A stretch of DNA of 64,000 bases from Mycobacterium sp. EPa45 (GTDB lineage: Bacteria > Actinomycetota > Actinomycetes > Mycobacteriales > Mycobacteriaceae). The stretch spans positions 1,860,001 to 1,924,000 of the forward strand of contig NZ_CP011773.1 in NCBI RefSeq assembly GCF_001021385.1, written 5' to 3'. Numbering within the stretch: position 1 is the stretch's first letter; every line of letters begins with the position of its first letter. This document shows, piece by piece, positions 1 to 8,523 of the stretch. Under the pieces are notes generated by a model. The model did no database searches and was not told the DNA's origin. It saw only the letters and a program-made list of their open reading frames with translations. Position numbers and translations under genes: made by a program.

Positions 1-218
1 GCGCCCACACGCTTGACGATCACCCGCACGACCTCGACGATTCGGGTCGTGTCACCCACCAGCGCGCGTACTTCGTCGCCGGGTGACACCGTCGTCGAGG
101 GCTTGGCCAACCGGTCGTTGACTCGTACGTGCCCACCGCGGCACGCCGCGGCGGCATCCGGCCGGGTCTTGGTCAGTCGGACCGCCCACAGCCATCGATC
201 CACGCGCGTCGACTCCAT
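1..218 (-). CDS. S4-domain RNA-binding protein (partial, C-terminus cut by window edge)
   Basis: The minus-strand reading frame starts at ATG 218 and runs off the window at base 1, so about 72 N-terminal residues are visible. It begins MESTRVDRWLWAVRLTKTR and continues with a run containing the GGHVRVN and PGDEV segments. This is the compact S4 fold seen in the heat-shock protein 15 (HslR) group, which binds structured RNA or stalled 50S-peptidyl-tRNA complexes. It lies 11 bp downstream of the HMG-CoA lyase stop on the same strand, so it may be the last gene of that operon, although its role is unrelated to catabolism. Function beyond RNA binding is not visible here. Confidence 0.8.
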   Translation of the reverse strand, partial: MESTRVDRWLWAVRLTKTRPDAAAACRGGHVRVNDRLAKPSTTVSPGDEVRALVGDTTRIVEVVRVIVKRVG

Positions 219-229
219 CGGAGGTCGGT

Positions 230-1135
230 TCAGTTCAGGATGCGGTCGCCGGCGCGCAGAAGTGCGCTGGGCAGATCGTGACCGACTACCGATTTCGCCA
301 CGGTGGCCGCGCTGATCGCGGCCGGAAGGTCGATGTCGACGCCGATCCCGCTGTCTCGCAACAGATACACCAGGTCCTCGGTGGCGATATTGCCGCTGGC
401 TCCGGGTGCAAAGGGGCAGCCGCCCAGGCCGCCGACCGACGAATCAAGCCGTGTCACACCGGCAGCGACCGCCGCGTAGGCGCTGGCCAGCCCGGCGCCG
501 CGGGTGTTGTGGAAATGCGCGCCCAGCGGCCGGTCGCCGATGCGTGGTCGGACCTGAGTCATCAGTGCGGTGACGCGCCCGGGCGTCGTGGTGCCGATCG
601 TGTCGGCGATGGCCAGCCGGTCCGCGTCGAATTCGCATGCCGCATCGACGATGTCGAGTACCCGCTGCGGTGGGGTGGGCCCGTCGAACGGGCAGTCCCA
701 GGCGGTGGCGATGATGACCTCCACGCTCACTCCGGAGTCGTGGGCGATGGCGACGATGTCGGCGATCTGCGCGGTGGCCTCGGCGCTGCTGCGCCCGACG
801 TTGGCGTGGCTGTGGGCGTCGGCCGCCGACACCACGTACTCGATCGAACGCAGACCGGCCGCGATGGCGCGCTTGGCGCCGTTGGGGCTGGCCACCAGCG
901 CGGAGAATTCGATATCGGGGTACTCGCCCAGATGGGCCGCCAGCTCGGGCGCGTCGGCCAGGGCGGGCACCTTCGACGGTGAGACGAAGGCGGTCGCCTC
1001 GACCTCGCGAACTCCGGTGGCGACGATCGCCGCGAGCAGTTCGAGCTTGGCGGACAACGAGATCGGCTTTTCGATCTGCAGGCCGTCGCGCAGCGCGACC
1101 TCGCGAATCGTGACGTGGGCGGGTAGGTCGCTCAT
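230..1135 (-). CDS. Hydroxymethylglutaryl-CoA lyase
   Basis: 301 residues, normal length for the family. It should cleave (S)-3-hydroxy-3-methylglutaryl-CoA into acetyl-CoA and acetoacetate, the last step of leucine and related branched-chain breakdown. Visible hallmarks are the N-terminal REVALRDGLQ strand of the DRE-TIM metallolyase barrel (its RDG supplies metal and catalytic residues), the HFHNTRG metal-binding segment around residue 206, and the GGLGGCPFAPGASGN loop carrying the active-site cysteine. The ATG at 1135 overlaps the stop of the upstream CoA-transferase gene by 4 bp (ATGA), so the two are translationally coupled. The context suggests that it receives a CoA ester made by that transferase. 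Confidence 0.92.
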   Translation of the reverse strand: MSDLPAHVTIREVALRDGLQIEKPISLSAKLELLAAIVATGVREVEATAFVSPSKVPALADAPELAAHLGEYPDIEFSALVASPNGAKRAIAAGLRSIEYVVSAADAHSHANVGRSSAEATAQIADIVAIAHDSGVSVEVIIATAWDCPFDGPTPPQRVLDIVDAACEFDADRLAIADTIGTTTPGRVTALMTQVRPRIGDRPLGAHFHNTRGAGLASAYAAVAAGVTRLDSSVGGLGGCPFAPGASGNIATEDLVYLLRDSGIGVDIDLPAAISAATVAKSVVGHDLPSALLRAGDRILN

Positions 1136-2334
1136 AGCACTCCCTGGGACTCCAGGTCGGCGATCTCTTCGGACCGCAGGCCCAGCAGTTCACCGTACAC
1201 CTCGCCGTTGTGCTGGCCGGGCCGCGCCGATCCGGCTGACCGGATGGTGCCGGGGGACTCCGACAGCACCGGGACCACACCGGGGCCTTTCACATTGCGG
1301 CCGATGCGCTCATCCCAGTGATCGGCGATCATGCCGCGCGACACCAGTTGTGGGTCGGTGACGACCTCGGCGACGGTGTTGATCGGGCCACTGATCACCC
1401 CGGCCGCGCTGAGGGTCTCGATGATGTCGGTGGGCTGCCGCGCCGCGGCCCAATCGCCGATGATCTTGTCGAGTTCGTCTTGATTACGCCCGCGCGCAAC
1501 GTGATTGACGAATCGTTCGTCATCGGCCAGTTCCGGCTGGCCCATCGCTGCGCACAGCCGGCGGAACACGGTGTCCTGGTTCGCGGCGATCACCACCCAG
1601 CTGCCGTCGGCGCTGCGGTAGATGTTCGACGGGGCGATGCCTTCCAGGCGCGTGCCCGACGGTCCGCGGACCACACCTCCCACGTCGTAATCGGGGATCG
1701 TCGACTCCTGGACCGCCAGGCAGGATTCGGTCAGCGCCGCGTCGACGACCTGTCCCTCACCAGTGACGGTGCGTCGGTACAGCGCGGCCAGAGCGCCTTG
1801 CGCAGCGAACATGCCGGCCAGGCTGTCGCCGAGTGACAGCGCCAACCGCGGCGGCGGACCGCCGGGAAAGCCGTTCATATGACGCAGGCCGCTGGCAGCC
1901 TCGGCCACCGAGGCGTAGCCGGCCTTCTTCGCCTCCGGACCGGTCTGACCGTAGCCGGACACCCGGACCAGGATGATGCCGCGATTGCGTTCGCGCAGAA
2001 CGTCATAACCGAGACCCCACTTCTCCAGGGTGCCGGGCCGGAAGTTCTCGACGATGATGTCGGACTTCTCGACCAGATCGAGGAAGAGGTCGCGTCCGCG
2101 GGGTTCTCGTAGGTTGAGGGTGACGGCCTTCTTGTTGCGGGCGTGCACCGTCCAGAAGAAGTGGTGGCCGTCGAGTTCGGCCTGGCCCCAGGTGCGCAGC
2201 GGGTCCGGAGCGCCGGGCGGCTCGATCTTGATCACCTCGGCGCCCATGTCGCCGAGCAGCCGGCCGGCGAACGGTCCCGAGATCAGCGTGCCGACCTCGA
2301 TGACGCGGATGCCGTCGAGCGGACCCGTGGTCAC
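1132..2334 (-). CDS. Class III (CaiB/BaiF) acyl-CoA transferase
   Basis: 400 residues from a GTG start at 2334 (VTTGPLDGIRVIEVGTLISG); longer in-frame starts would run into the upstream repeat and lack family similarity. The N-terminal GIRVIEVG, the VENFRPGTLEKWGLGYD block, and LGDSLAGMFAAQGALAAL (with the catalytic aspartate of LGD) are diagnostic of class III CoA-transferases, which form interlocked dimers and move CoA between carboxylic acids. It overlaps the HMG-CoA lyase gene by 4 bp. Mammalian SUGCT, a relative, uses hydroxymethylglutarate, so a role in making HMG-CoA for the lyase is attractive, but this is inference. Confidence 0.88.
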   Translation of the reverse strand: MTTGPLDGIRVIEVGTLISGPFAGRLLGDMGAEVIKIEPPGAPDPLRTWGQAELDGHHFFWTVHARNKKAVTLNLREPRGRDLFLDLVEKSDIIVENFRPGTLEKWGLGYDVLRERNRGIILVRVSGYGQTGPEAKKAGYASVAEAASGLRHMNGFPGGPPPRLALSLGDSLAGMFAAQGALAALYRRTVTGEGQVVDAALTESCLAVQESTIPDYDVGGVVRGPSGTRLEGIAPSNIYRSADGSWVVIAANQDTVFRRLCAAMGQPELADDERFVNHVARGRNQDELDKIIGDWAAARQPTDIIETLSAAGVISGPINTVAEVVTDPQLVSRGMIADHWDERIGRNVKGPGVVPVLSESPGTIRSAGSARPGQHNGEVYGELLGLRSEEIADLESQGVL

Positions 2335-2351
2335 TGCGCGTCCCCTTCCAC

Positions 2352-2413
2352 CGCGAGCAGACGCAAACTCGCACAAAACTTGGGGTAAAAGTACGACTCT
2401 GTGTCTGCTCGCG
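2352..2413. repeat. Small intergenic palindromic repeat (11-bp arms)
   Basis: The gap between the hydrolase and the CoA-transferase holds CGCGAGCAGAC (2352-2362) and its exact reverse complement GTCTGCTCGCG (2403-2413), 40 nt apart. The GCGAGCAGACGCAAA-type arm resembles a dispersed intergenic palindrome that I recall from many mycobacterial genomes. It may act as a weak hairpin or mRNA-processing point inside the operon. No second copy was noticed in this window. Confidence 0.55.
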
Positions 2414-2416
2414 CCA

Positions 2417-3601
2417 TCACTCCGCCTTCGCGAAGTCGTGCCGGACCAGCCAGTCCGTGACGATCTCGACGGCCTGGCGCAGCGTCTCACGCTGATCGGG
2501 TCCGGAGTAGTAGTGGTTCGCGCCCGGGATCTCGTGCATCTCCTTGTCGGGATGCCCGATCGCCTCGTACAGCCGGCGGGTGTGGCTGGGCGTGCAGGCG
2601 TCGTCGGCCAGGTTGCCGATCACCAAGGCTGGCACCGCGATGTCCGGGCCGGCCTTCACGGCGTCACCGTTGGCGTCGTCATAGCTCCACTGTGACAGCC
2701 AGCTGCGCAGGGTGCAGAACCGTGCCAGCCCGACCGGGCTCATGTTGACCACCTGCGGGTCACCGAGGTAGCAGGTGCCGGGCGCGCGTTCGTTCGGGTC
2801 AACGGCAGGGTCTAGCCACCGCGGGTCGGCCATGGTGCCGTGCACGACGAAACAAAACTCGTCATCGGGACGGCCTTCAGCCTTGAGCTCGGCGAGCTTT
2901 TCCTTGACCCACTTGGTGATTCGCCGATTCCGGGCAATCTGCGCCTCGTGATAGCGCTGCAGGAACTCACTGGTGTACGGCGGCTGATTGGGATTGTCGG
3001 GGTTGTAGAGGTCGAGTTCGGGATCGCGTTTGGTCGGATCGTTCTCGTCGAGGATGGAGGCGTCCATCCACTCGGTCATGGTGCCGTGCCTGCTGATGTG
3101 CGCGGCCAGCAGCATGATGCCGTCGGCGGGCAGCAAGCCGAGCTTGGTCAGATCCGGGCCGTCGCCCGAGGGGCTTGCGGTGATCGTCGGGTGCTGGGCC
3201 TGCTGCTGATAGAACACCGACAGCGACCCGCCGCCACTCCACCCCGCCAGGACCACCTTGGTGTACCCGAGCCGGTTTTTGGCGTCCTTGATGCATTCGC
3301 CGAGATCCTCGACCACCTTCTCCATCAAGAGCGCGGAGTCGGTGCCGCGGAATCGACTGTTGCAGTAGATGACGTGATGCCCGGCCTTGGCCAGTGCGTT
3401 GATCATCGGCAGGTAGGCGCCGCCGCCGATTGGGTGCATGAACACCAGCACGGTGTCCGAGGGCGTGGTCGGCTTGAGAAGATAGCTCTCCAGCACGACG
3501 AGTTCGGCGACACCGCCGTAGACGTCACGCACCGCCGAAGTGTTCTGGTAGGCAATCAGATACGGGATGCGTTCGTAGGCGCGCTTGACCGGGGTAACCA
3601 T
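2417..3601 (-). CDS. Alpha/beta hydrolase
   Basis: 394 residues. The fold is indicated by HPIGGG near residue 56 (oxyanion-hole type loop), the nucleophile elbow GWSGGGS near residue 120, a late aspartate region (NLADDACTPSH) and the catalytic-histidine segment GANHYYSG near the C-terminus. The enzyme therefore should be a serine hydrolase acting on an ester, thioester or C-C bond. No signal peptide is seen, so it is probably cytosolic. Its ATG overlaps the stop of the dioxygenase-like gene by one base (TGATG), so it likely acts on the product of that enzyme, for example in ring-cleavage product hydrolysis. The substrate cannot be read from the sequence. Confidence 0.8.
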   Translation of the reverse strand: MVTPVKRAYERIPYLIAYQNTSAVRDVYGGVAELVVLESYLLKPTTPSDTVLVFMHPIGGGAYLPMINALAKAGHHVIYCNSRFRGTDSALLMEKVVEDLGECIKDAKNRLGYTKVVLAGWSGGGSLSVFYQQQAQHPTITASPSGDGPDLTKLGLLPADGIMLLAAHISRHGTMTEWMDASILDENDPTKRDPELDLYNPDNPNQPPYTSEFLQRYHEAQIARNRRITKWVKEKLAELKAEGRPDDEFCFVVHGTMADPRWLDPAVDPNERAPGTCYLGDPQVVNMSPVGLARFCTLRSWLSQWSYDDANGDAVKAGPDIAVPALVIGNLADDACTPSHTRRLYEAIGHPDKEMHEIPGANHYYSGPDQRETLRQAVEIVTDWLVRHDFAKAE

Positions 3602-4752
3602 CAGTGCTGCTCCAGATCGTTGGCCAGAACTTCCGGCGACGGGACCAATCGCCGGCGGGTGTCGATCGCGATGACCTTCCAGTCGACCCGGTCGAAATCA
3701 TCGAACTTGCGCCGGGCCCGTTCGCGGGCCTTCTCCGGTGCGCCGTGGTGCACACCCTGCGGGGCGTGACTGATCAGCCCCGGCGGCATCGGAATGCCGT
3801 AGAGCGAGCCGCCGTGGAAAAAGGCGATCTCGTCGAAGTCGACGTTGCGGTGATACCAGGGAGTGCGTTCGGTTCCGGGCACCGACTCGGCCGGCTTCGG
3901 CAGGAAGTTGCAGACGTAGACACCGGTCGCCTCCATGAAGAGATGGACCATCGGCGGCAGGTGCACGCTGTCTGAGGTGACGACGTTGTAGTCCTCGATA
4001 TTGAAGGTGAAGGCATAGTTGTCGCCGCGCCAGCCTTCGACGTCGATCGGGTTGTGCGGATAGCGCAGGGTCGTGGTCTCGATGCCGTCGATCGGGCGGT
4101 GATACAGCCGCACCTCGTACTCTCCGTCGGTGTGCGGGCCGTCACCGTCGTCGATGGGCGCCGGGTCCGGTACGACGGCCTGAGAGGGGTCGAAGGGCCA
4201 GTGCCGCCCCAGCGGGCCCGCCGGCGGCACCCGGAACTCGTCGGTCGCCTCGATCATCAGCCAGGTGCTTTCCGGTGAATTCCCCGACTCGCTCCGCTCC
4301 TGCCCGCCGGCATCCGGCACCTGCCGCCAGGTGCACGCCTTCGGGATGTATACCCAGTCGCCGGTGCGGTAGGGCAGTGGGCCGAACTCGGTTTCCAGGT
4401 GCCCGGAGCCCTGGTGGACGAAGCAGAGCAGGTCGCCGTCGACATAGCGCACATAGAACGGCATGGCCGTCTCCCGCCGGCTGAGCGAAATGCGGCAGTC
4501 GTCGTTGGTGAACAACAGCAGCGGTGCGCCTGCCGGATCGGTCAGGTCGGTGGGTTTGAGCTCACTGGACAGCACATCGAGCGGTCGCAACGGGCCGCTG
4601 GCGCGAAATGTGGTGGGATCGTTACGGCGGTAGATGTTGGCGGTGCGGCCGGTGAATCCGCCCCTGCCCAGCTCATCATCCTTGAGGCCGTCGAGGTCGG
4701 CATGAATCCGCCGTGGGGTGGTGCCTTTGCGCAGGTGAGTGAAGGATTCCAT
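3601..4752 (-). CDS. Homogentisate 1,2-dioxygenase-like cupin enzyme
   Basis: 383 residues from ATG 4752, chosen because GGGAG lies about 6 nt upstream; an alternative ATG at 4785 has no ribosome-binding site. The sequence follows the homogentisate dioxygenase family: an N-terminal cupin with LLCFVHQGSGHLETEFG and GDWVYIPK, then a C-terminal cupin with YHRNVDFDEIAF and PQGVHHG. These supply the expected His-Glu-His iron ligands, so the enzyme looks active. It is shorter than typical homogentisate dioxygenases (about 430-450 residues), and no maleylacetoacetate isomerase or fumarylacetoacetase gene is adjacent. The substrate may therefore be a different aromatic diol. It is the first gene of the minus-strand cluster. 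Confidence 0.8.
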   Translation of the reverse strand: MESFTHLRKGTTPRRIHADLDGLKDDELGRGGFTGRTANIYRRNDPTTFRASGPLRPLDVLSSELKPTDLTDPAGAPLLLFTNDDCRISLSRRETAMPFYVRYVDGDLLCFVHQGSGHLETEFGPLPYRTGDWVYIPKACTWRQVPDAGGQERSESGNSPESTWLMIEATDEFRVPPAGPLGRHWPFDPSQAVVPDPAPIDDGDGPHTDGEYEVRLYHRPIDGIETTTLRYPHNPIDVEGWRGDNYAFTFNIEDYNVVTSDSVHLPPMVHLFMEATGVYVCNFLPKPAESVPGTERTPWYHRNVDFDEIAFFHGGSLYGIPMPPGLISHAPQGVHHGAPEKARERARRKFDDFDRVDWKVIAIDTRRRLVPSPEVLANDLEQH

Positions 4753-4790
4753 AGAGGCTCCCGAGTTCGGCGTCGAGGTACGCATCGCGA

Positions 4791-4814
4791 AAAACTAAAA
4801 GTGACATTAGTTTT
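4791..4814. promoter_or_regulatory. Inverted repeat AAAACTAA-N8-TTAGTTTT, candidate operator
   Basis: Perfect 8-bp arms (4791-4798 and 4807-4814) separated by 8 nt in the divergent region between the dioxygenase-like gene and the antigen 85 gene. It lies about 40 bp upstream of the dioxygenase start, where a repressor or activator of the catabolic operon would bind. No regulator gene sits next to it, so the cognate protein is unknown. Confidence 0.5.
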
Positions 4815-4829
4815 CCTTTGACCCCCTGA

Positions 4830-5927
<1,098 letters not shown>

Positions 5928-5945
5928 CGCGGTAACGAATCAACG

Positions 5946-5979
5946 AAGCGGGCCACCGGTGAAAACCGGTGGCCCGCTT
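5946..5979. terminator. Strong intrinsic terminator, 15-bp perfect stem with GAAA loop
   Basis: AAGCGGGCCACCGGT (5946-5960), loop GAAA, and the exact reverse complement (5965-5979) followed by TTTG. It lies 18 bp after the antigen 85 stop and 11 bp after the stop of the convergent reductase gene. Its AA/TT-flanked symmetry suggests that it serves both. Confidence 0.85.
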
Positions 5980-5990
5980 TGTTGTTGGGC

Positions 5991-6989
5991 TCAGAAGCCG
6001 CCCGCGACCCGCACCACCGCACGACCCGAGTACTTGCCGGCGCGCACCTGGTCGATGACCGCGACGACATCCCTGACGTCGACCTCATGGGTGACATCGC
6101 CGAGGTGACGCGGCTTGCGCTCACCGCCCAGGCGTTCCCACAATGCCCGACGCGGACCGATGGGCAGCTGCACCGAATCGATGCCCAGCAGCGAAACTCC
6201 GCGCAGGATGAATGGCATCACGGTCGTATTGAGCGCCGGGCCACCGGTCAAGCCGCTGGCCGCCACGGCGCCCCCGTATTCCAGAGTGCTGATGACGTCG
6301 GCGAGGGTGGCCCCGCCGACGCAGTCGACGGCACCGGCCCAGCGCGACTTGCCCAGCGGTCGGGGCTTGGCATCAGGGTCCTCGGGCAGACGGCCTATGA
6401 CATCCGTTGCGCCGAGGGCCTTGAGGTATTCAGCGGCCTCCGCCTTGCCGGTGGAGGCCACGACCTGGAACCCGGCGGCCGCGAGGATGTCCACGCTCAC
6501 GGAGCCGACACCGCCGGTCGCGCCGGTGACGACGATTGGTCCGTCCTGCGGTGTGATGCCGTGGGAGATCAGGGCTTCGACGCTCAGCGCGGCGGTGAAG
6601 CCTGCTGTTCCGATCGCCGCGCCTTCGCGCGGTGTCAGCGAGCCCAGTGCCACGACCTGGTCGGCGGGCAGTCGGACATACTCGGCGTACCCGCCGTGAT
6701 GGCCGGTGCCGATCGCGTAGCCATGCGCCAATACCTGGTCGCCGACGGCGAAGTCGGGGGAGGCCGACTCGACCACCTCACCGGTGAGGTCGATACCGGG
6801 CACGATCGGATAGTCCCGGACCACCCCGCCCCGCGGGGTGAGTGCGAGTGCGTCCTTGTAGTTGACGCTGGAATAGGCGACCCGGATCGTGACGTCGCCG
6901 GGCGGAAGGTCGGAGGCGTCCATTGTCTCGACCGACGCGGTGATCTGATCGCCGTCCTGGCGGGCCAGTAATGCCTTATAAGAGTCCAT
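5991..6989 (-). CDS. AcuI/YhdH-family NADPH quinone oxidoreductase (acryloyl-CoA reductase-like)
   Basis: 332 residues from ATG 6989; a TTG six bases upstream is also possible. This is a medium-chain dehydrogenase/reductase without zinc-ligand cysteines. SSVNYKDALAL, PGIDLTGEV and the nucleotide loop TGATGGVGSVSVDIL (around residue 150), together with MPFILRGVSLLGIDS near the C-terminus, match the AcuI/YhdH group, which reduces acryloyl-CoA or quinone-like electrophiles with NADPH. It sits alone between the antigen 85 terminator and a TetR gene on the same strand, 28 bp downstream of that regulator's stop, so it may be co-transcribed with it. Confidence 0.82.
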   Translation of the reverse strand: MDSYKALLARQDGDQITASVETMDASDLPPGDVTIRVAYSSVNYKDALALTPRGGVVRDYPIVPGIDLTGEVVESASPDFAVGDQVLAHGYAIGTGHHGGYAEYVRLPADQVVALGSLTPREGAAIGTAGFTAALSVEALISHGITPQDGPIVVTGATGGVGSVSVDILAAAGFQVVASTGKAEAAEYLKALGATDVIGRLPEDPDAKPRPLGKSRWAGAVDCVGGATLADVISTLEYGGAVAASGLTGGPALNTTVMPFILRGVSLLGIDSVQLPIGPRRALWERLGGERKPRHLGDVTHEVDVRDVVAVIDQVRAGKYSGRAVVRVAGGF

Positions 6990-7017
6990 AGCCAAGACGG
7001 TAGCGCCCGCGGGCGGA

Positions 7018-7611
7018 CTACCCGCGGGTCGCCTCGTAGCCGGTGGTGAACCAACGGATCGTTCGCTCGATGGTGGGCAGGATTTCGGTGATGGCGATCT
7101 CGCCGGCGGCGAAGCGTCCGGACAAGCCGAATACCAAGGTGGCCAACACCGTATCGAGATCGGCGACGAAGTCTTCGTCGACGCCGTCGAGCACCTCCAT
7201 CGCGGCGGGGATCACGTTGTCGAGCCCGCGGGGCAGCACGAGCTCACGTCCGGTGGCCGTGCGCGAACGGTAGTAGGCCTTCAGCATCTCGGGGTGCCGC
7301 TCCCATGGCTCGAAGATCGTGCCGAGCACGCGCATCATCCCGTCGTAGACGGACTCGGCGGGATCGTGGTGCTGCCGGCTCAGGCCGGCGTAGCGGTGCT
7401 CATCCATCCACGACTCGAGCGCGGCAAGGATCAGGTGGTCGCGGGTGGGATAGCGCTTGTAGATCGTGGTGAGCGACGTGCGGGATCGCCGAGCGACCTC
7501 GCGCAGCTGCACCGCGTCGTATCCCTCGGTCTCCAGGATGTCGACGACGATGTCGATGATCCGGTCGCGACTGCCGACAGCGGTCCCGGTCGTCTTCTCT
7601 GCCTTAACCAC
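7018..7611 (-). CDS. TetR-family repressor
   Basis: 197 residues. The N-terminal helix-turn-helix is clear: SRDRIIDIVVDILETEGYDAVQLREVARRS...TTIYKRYPTRDHLI, followed by an all-helical ligand domain with no recognisable signature. It is divergent from the SDR-SDR-CMD-ALDH operon, and a 37-bp palindrome occupies the 74-bp gap between the two starts. It therefore most likely represses both itself and that operon and releases on binding a pathway substrate or product. Which ligand is not deducible. Confidence 0.9.
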   Translation of the reverse strand: MVKAEKTTGTAVGSRDRIIDIVVDILETEGYDAVQLREVARRSRTSLTTIYKRYPTRDHLILAALESWMDEHRYAGLSRQHHDPAESVYDGMMRVLGTIFEPWERHPEMLKAYYRSRTATGRELVLPRGLDNVIPAAMEVLDGVDEDFVADLDTVLATLVFGLSGRFAAGEIAITEILPTIERTIRWFTTGYEATRG

Positions 7612-7631
7612 GAATGCCCTTGCCGTCGGTG

Positions 7632-7668
7632 AGTAACCCGGTTACTGTACCGCAGTAACCGGGTTACT
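7632..7668. promoter_or_regulatory. 37-bp perfect palindromic operator between tetR and the SDR operon
   Basis: Two exact 16-bp inverted arms, AGTAACCCGGTTACTG (7632-7647) and CAGTAACCGGGTTACT (7653-7668), flank TACCG. Each arm is itself nearly palindromic (GTAACC-GGTTAC), so the site could take two TetR dimers. It ends 17 bp before the ATG of the first SDR gene and overlaps where both divergent promoters should lie. Confidence 0.82.
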
Positions 7669-7685
7669 GAGTGGAGGCTGGACAG

Positions 7686-8516
7686 ATGGGTTCTCTAGAC
7701 GGCAAGGTGGCGTTCATCACCGGCGTTGCTCGCGGTCAAGGCCGCAGCCACGCCATTCGGCTAGCCGCCGACGGAGCCAACATCATCGGTGTCGACATCT
7801 GCGCCGACATCGCCTCCAACGGATACCCGATGGCCAGCCGCGCCGAGCTCGACGAGACCGTCGAACTCGTGGAAGCCAATGGCGGCAAGATGATTGCGGC
7901 GGTGGCCGATGTCCGCGACTTCCACGGACTGAAGACCGCATTGGACGCGGGCGTCGAACAGTTCGGCCGCCTCGACATCGTCTGCGCCAACGCGGGCATC
8001 GCCACCATGGCATTTCGCGAACTGACGCTCGACGAAGAACTCGAGCAGTGGACCGATGTGCTGAACGTCAATCTGGTCGGCGCATTTCACACCGCCAAGG
8101 CGGCGATCCCGCACCTGATCGCCGGACAACGGGGCGGGTCGATCGTCTTCACCAGCTCGACGGCCGGACTACGCGGATTCGGCGGACTGCAAGGCGGCGG
8201 CCTCGGTTACGCCGCCTCCAAGCACGGCCTCGTCGGCCTGATGCGAACACTTTCCAATGCGCTTGCACCGCAGAGCATTCGGGTCAACACCGTGCATCCG
8301 ACGGCGGTGCGCACGATGATGGCGGTCAATCCCGCGATGACGGCCTTTCTGGAGAACTACCCCGACGGCGGCCCGCACCTGCAGAACCCTATGCCGGTGG
8401 ACCTTCTCGAGCCCGAGGACATCAGCGCGGCGATCGCATACCTGGTCAGTGACGAGGCCAAATACGTCACCGGGGTGACGTTCCCCGTCGACGCCGGCTT
8501 CACCAACAAGCTCTAG
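7686..8516 (+). CDS. Mycofactocin-coupled SDR-family oxidoreductase (carveol dehydrogenase-like)
   Basis: 276 residues from ATG 7686, with GGAGG 8 nt upstream; the earlier in-frame GTG at 7671 overlaps this ribosome-binding site and is rejected. Rossmann glycines GVARGQGRSH (family TGxxxGxG), NAG motif ANAGIA, catalytic YAASKHG (Tyr-x3-Lys) and HPTAVRT are visible. The GQGRSH loop and the insert after DIC (ADIASNGYPMASRAELDE) mark the group whose NAD is held in the protein and reoxidised by the peptide-derived redox cofactor mycofactocin; carveol dehydrogenases belong here. It is the first gene of a four-gene operon and probably oxidises a secondary or primary alcohol. Confidence 0.88.
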   Translation: MGSLDGKVAFITGVARGQGRSHAIRLAADGANIIGVDICADIASNGYPMASRAELDETVELVEANGGKMIAAVADVRDFHGLKTALDAGVEQFGRLDIVCANAGIATMAFRELTLDEELEQWTDVLNVNLVGAFHTAKAAIPHLIAGQRGGSIVFTSSTAGLRGFGGLQGGGLGYAASKHGLVGLMRTLSNALAPQSIRVNTVHPTAVRTMMAVNPAMTAFLENYPDGGPHLQNPMPVDLLEPEDISAAIAYLVSDEAKYVTGVTFPVDAGFTNKL

Positions 8517-8523
8517 GAGCGTC

